A stretch of DNA of 64,000 nucleotides from Mycolicibacter sp. MU0083. GTDB taxonomy: Bacteria > Actinomycetota > Actinomycetes > Mycobacteriales > Mycobacteriaceae. Shown in pieces: positions 59,831-64,000 of this stretch. Each line of letters starts with the position of its first letter. Positions within the stretch are counted from its first letter, which is position 1. The translations under genes were made by a program, and so were the position numbers. The stretch is taken from assembly GCF_963378075.1 (NCBI RefSeq), contig NZ_OY726394.1, positions 3,658,001 through 3,722,000 on the forward strand, read 5' to 3'. The notes under the pieces were generated by a model. The model saw nothing but the letters and a program-made list of their open reading frames with translations. It made no database searches and was not told where the DNA came from.

Positions 59831-61957
59831 TCAGCCCCGCGGCAGGCCCAGCAGCCGTTCGGCGGCCAGCGTCAGCAGGATCTGCTCGGTGCCGCCGGCG
59901 ATCGACAGGCAGCGGGTGTTGAGGAAGTCGTGCACCGGACGACCGGCCAGCACGCCGGCCCCGTCGGAGACGTCCATCCGGAACTCGGCCAGGTTCTGCC
60001 GGTAGCGCACTCCGATCAGCTTGCGCACCGAGGACTCCGAGCCCGGGTCCTGCCCACCGACGGCGAGCTGCGCGATGCGTTGATCCAACAGCGATCCCGC
60101 CTGCGCGGCGATGATCAGGCGGGCCAGCCGCTCCGCGGTGGCGGTGTCGATCTCCGGACTGTCACCGAACAGCGCCGCCAGTAGTTCTTCCATCGGATTG
60201 CCCAGTGCCGTTCCGCCGGCGATCGCGACCCGCTCGTTGGCCAGCGTGGTGCGGGCCAGCCGCCAACCGTCGTTGACGCCGCCGACCACCATCTCGTCGG
60301 GGACGAACACGTCGTCGAGGAAGACCTCGTTGAACAGCGCCTCACCGGTGATCTCCCGCAGCGGCCGGATGTCGATGCCCTCGGCGGCCATGTCGACCAG
60401 GAAGTAGGTGATGCCCTTGTGCTTGGGCGCGTCGGCGTCGGTGCGGGCCAGGCAGATCCCCCACTGCGAGTCGTGGGCCCGCGACGTCCAGACCTTCTGT
60501 CCGGTCAACCGCCAGCCACCGTCGACCTTCACCGCCTTGGTGCGCAGCGCCGCGAGGTCCGAACCGGCTCCGGGCTCGGAGAACAGCTGGCACCAGAACA
60601 CCTCGCCGCTGAGCGTGGCCGGAATGAAGCGTTCGATCTGCTCGGGCGTGCCGTGTTCGAGAATGGTCGGGGCCGCCCACCAGCCGACCACCAGGTCGGG
60701 GCGCCCGACGCCGACAGCGGCCAGTTCCTGGTCGATCACCAGCTGCTCGGTGGGGCTGGCCGCGCGCCCGTAGGGGGCGGGCCAGTGCGGCGCCAGCAGA
60801 CCCGATTCGGCCAGCGCGGCCTGCTGCTCGGCGTCCGGCAGTGCGGCGATGCGGGCCGCTTCGGCGGCGATCTCGGGCCGGATGTCGGCGGTCTCGCCCA
60901 GGTCGACCTCGAGGCGGCGGCGCACCCCGTCCCGGGTCAGCTCGGCGGTGCGGCGCAGCCAGCGTGCGTGACCGCCGAGCGCCTGGCCGATGCCGTAGGC
61001 CCGCCGCAGGTACAGGTGCGCGTCGTGCTCCCAGGTGATGCCGATGCCGCCGAGCACCTGGATGCAGTCCTTGGCGTTGGCTTTGGCGGCGTCGATGCAG
61101 ATGGCGGCGGCGACCGCGGCGGCGATCGCGAACTGCTGCCCGTCGGGGTCGGATGCGGCGCGGGCCACGTCGGCGGCGGCCACCGCAGCCTGGTCGGCCC
61201 GGCACAGCATCTCCGCGCACAGGTGCTTGACGGCCTGGAAACTGCCGATCGGCTTACCGAACTGCTCACGCACCTTGGCGTATTCGACGGCGGTGTCCAG
61301 CGCCCACCGGGCGATACCGGCGGCCTCGGCGGCCAGCACCGTGACCGCGAGGTTCTCCACCCGGTCGCTGCTTTCCAGCCGCACCGCGGGCGCCGCGGAC
61401 AGCGTCACCTTGGCCAGCGGCCGGGAGAAGTCGGTGGCCACCAGCGGTTCGACGTCCACCCCGTCGGCTCCGGCGTCCACCAGCACCCAGCCGGCATCTG
61501 TGGGCAGCAGCAGCAGCCCGTCGGCGGTGCCGCCCAGCACGCGCTCGGCGGTGCCCGTCGCCCGGCCGGCCGCGGAGTCGAAACGGACGCTGGCCGCGGA
61601 GGTGTCGACCGCAACCCCGGCGGTCTTCTCGCCGGCGGCCAGGGCCTCCAGCAGCTGCGGGTCCTCGACGGCCAGGGTGGCCAGCGCCGTGGTCGCGACC
61701 GGCCCGGGAACCAGTGCCTTGGCGGCTTCGTCGACCATCGCGCAGAGGTCTTCCAGGCGCCCACCGGCCCCGCCGGCCTCCTCGGGGACCGCCACCCCGA
61801 ATAGGCCCAATTCGGCCAGGCGAGCGAAAACGGCACGCCAGGCGTCGGTTTCGCCCAGTTCGGTGGCGCGAATCGCTTCGGCGGTGTTCGCTGCGGCAGC
61901 CCAGTCACGGACCAGTTCGCGGGCGGCGAGCTGTTCGTCGGTGGTGGTCACGGACAC
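59831..61957 (-). CDS. fadE34: Two-domain acyl-CoA dehydrogenase FadE34 (ChsE3)
   Basis: 708 residues made of two fused acyl-CoA dehydrogenase-like halves: the first (to about 340) has EEAGGAGGRLEDLCAM and EQFGKPIGSFQAVKHLCAEM; the second has FWCQLFSEPGAGSDLAALRT, GQKVWTSRAHDSQWG, FLDDVFVPDEMVVGG and GGTEQILLTLAAERLLGLPR. The internal fusion takes the place of the heterotetramer formed by separate subunits. Rv3573c (711 aa) dehydrogenates five-carbon side-chain steroid CoA esters. GTG at 61957 has GGAGGA eight bases upstream. Divergent to kstR, with a perfect KstR box between, so it belongs to the KstR regulon. Confidence 0.92.
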   Translation of the reverse strand: MSVTTTDEQLAARELVRDWAAAANTAEAIRATELGETDAWRAVFARLAELGLFGVAVPEEAGGAGGRLEDLCAMVDEAAKALVPGPVATTALATLAVEDPQLLEALAAGEKTAGVAVDTSAASVRFDSAAGRATGTAERVLGGTADGLLLLPTDAGWVLVDAGADGVDVEPLVATDFSRPLAKVTLSAAPAVRLESSDRVENLAVTVLAAEAAGIARWALDTAVEYAKVREQFGKPIGSFQAVKHLCAEMLCRADQAAVAAADVARAASDPDGQQFAIAAAVAAAICIDAAKANAKDCIQVLGGIGITWEHDAHLYLRRAYGIGQALGGHARWLRRTAELTRDGVRRRLEVDLGETADIRPEIAAEAARIAALPDAEQQAALAESGLLAPHWPAPYGRAASPTEQLVIDQELAAVGVGRPDLVVGWWAAPTILEHGTPEQIERFIPATLSGEVFWCQLFSEPGAGSDLAALRTKAVKVDGGWRLTGQKVWTSRAHDSQWGICLARTDADAPKHKGITYFLVDMAAEGIDIRPLREITGEALFNEVFLDDVFVPDEMVVGGVNDGWRLARTTLANERVAIAGGTALGNPMEELLAALFGDSPEIDTATAERLARLIIAAQAGSLLDQRIAQLAVGGQDPGSESSVRKLIGVRYRQNLAEFRMDVSDGAGVLAGRPVHDFLNTRCLSIAGGTEQILLTLAAERLLGLPRG

Positions 61958-62021
61958 GCTGGGCTCCTCCGGGTCGAAACAGACGGGTGGCCGGGTCGGC
62001 CGAGGAGGCCGCCCGAGGCAC

Positions 62022-62035
62022 TAGAACGTGTTCTA
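62022..62035. promoter_or_regulatory. KstR operator (fadE34/kstR divergent promoter)
   Basis: TAGAACGTGTTCTA, a perfect 14-bp palindrome fitting TnnAACnnGTTnnA, 65 bases before the fadE34 start and 140 before kstR. It implies autoregulation of kstR, as in M. tuberculosis. Confidence 0.9.
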
Positions 62036-62174
62036 ATAGTGCCAGCGCAAGGGCGTCAAGTCGAACCGTTGTGGCTGGACACATGAGGTCCGGCCGGTGT
62101 TGGGAGTAAGAAATTCCACTACGCGGTGCGTATCGTTATTGGCCGATAGTTCAACGGAGGGAGCCGCGCAGCAC

Positions 62175-62846
62175 ATGTCGTCACCAGCCGACAGCACCGC
62201 AGGACGCGGATCGTCCGGTCAACCGCGCGAAGTCGTCAACGTCGCCGTGCTGACCGAATCCGACCTCGGCTCCGAAGCGCAGCGCGAGCGCCGCAAACGC
62301 ATTCTCGACGCCACGCTGGCGATCGCCTCCAAGGGCGGCTACGACGCGGTGCAGATGCGCGCGGTGGCCGATCGGGCCGACGTGGCGGTGGGCACCCTGT
62401 ACCGCTACTTCCCGTCGAAGGTCCACCTGCTGGTGTCGGCGATGGGCCGCGAGATCGCGCGGGTGGACACCAAAACCGACCCGGTGACCTATGCCGCCAC
62501 CACCCGCCACCAGCGACTCAACCTGGTGGTCAACAAGCTCAACCGCGCCATGCAGCGCAATCCGCTGCTCACCGAGGCCATGACCCGGGCGTACGTGTTC
62601 GCCGACGCCTCGGCGGCCGGCGAGGTCGACCACGTCCAGAAGCTGATCGACTCGATGTTCGCCGGGGCGATGAGCGACGGCGAGCCGACCGAGGAGCAGT
62701 ACCACATCTCCCGGGTGATCTCCGATGTCTGGCTGTCGAACCTGCTCGCCTGGCTGACCCGGCGGGCCTCGGCCACCGATTTCAGCACCCGACTGGACCT
62801 GGCGGTCCGTCTGCTGATCGGCGACGACGACAGTCCCAAGGTCTGA
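62175..62846 (+). CDS. kstR: TetR-family repressor KstR
   Basis: 223 residues from ATG 62175; the sequence LTESDLGSEAQRERRKRILDATLAIASKGGY and the helix-turn-helix VQMRAVADRADVAVGTLYRYFPSKVHLLVSAM closely match M. tuberculosis KstR (Rv3574), as does MTRAYVFADASAAGEVD and ISDVWLSNLLAWLTRRASATD in the ligand domain. KstR represses the side-chain and ring A/B genes and is released by 3-oxo-cholestenoyl-CoA-type ligands. The N-terminus is about 20 residues longer than the shorter M. tuberculosis annotation; a later start is possible but no ATG/GTG with a good ribosome-binding site was evident. Confidence 0.93.
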   Translation: MSSPADSTAGRGSSGQPREVVNVAVLTESDLGSEAQRERRKRILDATLAIASKGGYDAVQMRAVADRADVAVGTLYRYFPSKVHLLVSAMGREIARVDTKTDPVTYAATTRHQRLNLVVNKLNRAMQRNPLLTEAMTRAYVFADASAAGEVDHVQKLIDSMFAGAMSDGEPTEEQYHISRVISDVWLSNLLAWLTRRASATDFSTRLDLAVRLLIGDDDSPKV

Positions 62847-62862
62847 TTCCACGCCCCGGCTG

Positions 62863-63783
62863 ATGCGTCTCAAACTCGGTCGCCCCGACCTGGATCGCTA
62901 CGCCCACCGGTTCGACGTCCCGCCCGCGGCGCCGGATGCGCCGCTGAGCCTGACCTGGCTCGGGGTGTCGACGGTGCTCATCGACGACGGTTCGTCGGCG
63001 CTGCTGACCGACGGCTACTTCTCCCGCCCCGGTCTGGCGCGGATCCAGTTCGGCAAGGTCGCCCCGGTGCCGGCCCGCGTCGACGGTTGTCTGGCCCGCG
63101 CCGGTATCTCCGGGCTGGCGGCGGTGGTGCCGGTGCACACCCACATCGACCACGTGCTGGATTCGGCATTGGTCGCCGAACGTACCGGTGCGCTGCTGGT
63201 GGGCGGCGAGTCGGCGGTCAACGTGGGCCGCGGCCACGGGTTGACCGAGGGCCGGCTGGTGCTCGCCACACCGAACCGGCCGATCTCGTTGGGCGCCTAC
63301 GACGTGACGCTGGTCGAATCGGAGCACTGCCCCCCGGACCGGTTCCCCGGCGACATCACCGCACCGGTCACTCCCCCGGTCCGGGCCAAGGCCTACCGCT
63401 GCGGCGAAGCGTGGTCGGCGGTGGTGGCCCACCGCCCGACGGACCGGCGGGTGCTGATGGTCGGCAGCGCCGGGTTCGTCCGGGGCTCGCTGGACGGGTA
63501 CCGGGCCGAGGTCGCCTATCTGGGGGTGGGCCAGCTCGGGCTGCAGTCCCGCCGCTACCTGACCGACTACTGGTCGGAGACGGTACGCACCGTCGGCGCC
63601 AAGACCGTGGTGTTGACCCACTGGGATGATTTCTTCCGGCCGCTGTCGAAGCCGTTGCGCGCGTTGCCCTATGCCGGCGACGACCTGGACGTGACGATGC
63701 GGGTCCTCGGGGAGCTGGCCGAGGCCGACGGGGTCGGCCTGCACCTGCCCACGGTGTGGCGACGTGAGGATCCGTGGGCCTGA
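62863..63783 (+). CDS. Metallo-beta-lactamase-fold hydrolase
   Basis: 306 residues. The zinc-binding motif VHTHIDHVLD (HxHxDH) is clear, preceded by LTWLGVSTVLIDDG and followed by ESEHCPP and TVVLTHWDDFF, the latter supplying later metal-site residues. The pattern resembles the UlaG/RomA-like MBL subgroup acting on phospho-ester or lactone substrates, but the substrate is unknown. It starts 16 bases after kstR, so it may be cotranscribed with it; it overlaps the following transporter gene by ten bases. No signal peptide. Confidence 0.8.
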   Translation: MRLKLGRPDLDRYAHRFDVPPAAPDAPLSLTWLGVSTVLIDDGSSALLTDGYFSRPGLARIQFGKVAPVPARVDGCLARAGISGLAAVVPVHTHIDHVLDSALVAERTGALLVGGESAVNVGRGHGLTEGRLVLATPNRPISLGAYDVTLVESEHCPPDRFPGDITAPVTPPVRAKAYRCGEAWSAVVAHRPTDRRVLMVGSAGFVRGSLDGYRAEVAYLGVGQLGLQSRRYLTDYWSETVRTVGAKTVVLTHWDDFFRPLSKPLRALPYAGDDLDVTMRVLGELAEADGVGLHLPTVWRREDPWA

Positions 63784-64000
63784 GTCTGGCTCTTGCACTG
63801 CTGGCGCTCGCCACGGTGTTGGGGTTCGCGGTGGCCCGCCCCAGGGGCTGGCCGGAAGCGTTCGCGGCGGTACCGGCCGCGGTGATCTGTGTTGCGGCAG
63901 GCGCCATCTCGGTGTCGGCCGCCCTCGCCGAAGTCGCCGCCCTGCTGCACGTGGTGGCGTTCCTGGGCGCGGTGCTGGTACTGGCCCGACTCTGCGACGA
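63774..64000 (+). CDS. ArsB/SLC13-type membrane transporter (3' truncated by window edge)
   Basis: Only the first 75 codons are present, from GTG at 63774 overlapping the previous gene by ten bases. Two hydrophobic helices, LALALLALATVLGFAVARP and AAVICVAAGAISVSAAL, are followed by LLHVVAFLGAVLVLARLCDE, which matches the start of the arsenite/anion-transporter (ArsB, SLC13-like) family found in mycobacteria. The substrate cannot be stated from this fragment. The frame stays open to the end of the window. Confidence 0.7.
   Translation, partial: MGLSLALALLALATVLGFAVARPRGWPEAFAAVPAAVICVAAGAISVSAALAEVAALLHVVAFLGAVLVLARLCD

Overview
The window is a high-GC actinobacterial chromosome segment, almost certainly from a mycobacterium (Mycolicibacterium/Mycobacterium type). 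The evidence is the near-complete cholesterol C/D-ring catabolic cluster (counterpart of M. tuberculosis Rv3546-Rv3574), the Ddn-type nitroreductase, two PGRS-repeat proteins, a mycobacterial hemophore-type protein, and KstR and KstR2 with recognisable operators. Species cannot be named from the sequence.

Layout. 1-1.9 kb: 3' end of fadA5, a small translationally coupled gene and a ddn homologue. 2.1-22.4 kb: two giant minus-strand genes (3192 and 3361 residues) encoding glycine-rich PGRS proteins that begin with a signal peptide instead of a PE domain; the second contains nine 277-278-residue repeats. They are separated and followed by AT-richer spacers with small dyads. 22.9-24.6 kb: two short-chain dehydrogenases (Rv3548c, Rv3549c), divergent across a KstR2 box from echA20-ipdA-ipdB-ipdC (24.7-28.2 kb).

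28.2-36.4 kb is an accessory block standing where M. tuberculosis has fdxB and Rv3555c: a small membrane peptide, a PucR-type regulator, an AMP-forming ligase, a DUF3556 membrane protein, a phytoene-dehydrogenase-like flavoprotein, a divergent VOC/TetR pair and a further TetR. 36.4-40.2 kb: fadE30-ipdF-kstR2-fadA6 (minus strand). A second KstR2 box separates these from fadD3-fadE31-fadE32-fadE33 and aspB (40.2-48.2 kb), into which a choloylglycine-hydrolase-family amidase and an exported lipase are inserted by overlapping start/stop codons. 48.2-51.3 kb: a hemophore-like protein, an unrecognised 421-residue protein, a membrane protein and an alpha/beta hydrolase. 51.3-55.8 kb: the ring A/B genes hsaA-hsaC-hsaB (hsaD and nat are not in this operon), a KstR box, kshB and a small exported protein. 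55.8-59.6 kb: a fused assimilatory nitrate reductase. 59.8-64 kb: fadE34, a KstR box, kstR, a metallo-beta-lactamase-fold protein and the start of an ArsB/SLC13-type transporter.

How it works together. KshB supplies electrons for 9-alpha hydroxylation; HsaA/HsaB and HsaC hydroxylate and cleave ring A. The released HIP (C/D rings plus propionate) is activated by FadD3 and degraded by FadE30, IpdF, IpdC, EchA20, IpdAB, FadE31-33 and FadA6, while FadA5 and FadE34 act on the sterol side chain. KstR and KstR2 boxes at the divergent promoters mark two regulons. The PGRS pair, the PucR-FadD block, the amidase/lipase pair and the nitrate reductase are the non-canonical parts and the most interesting.
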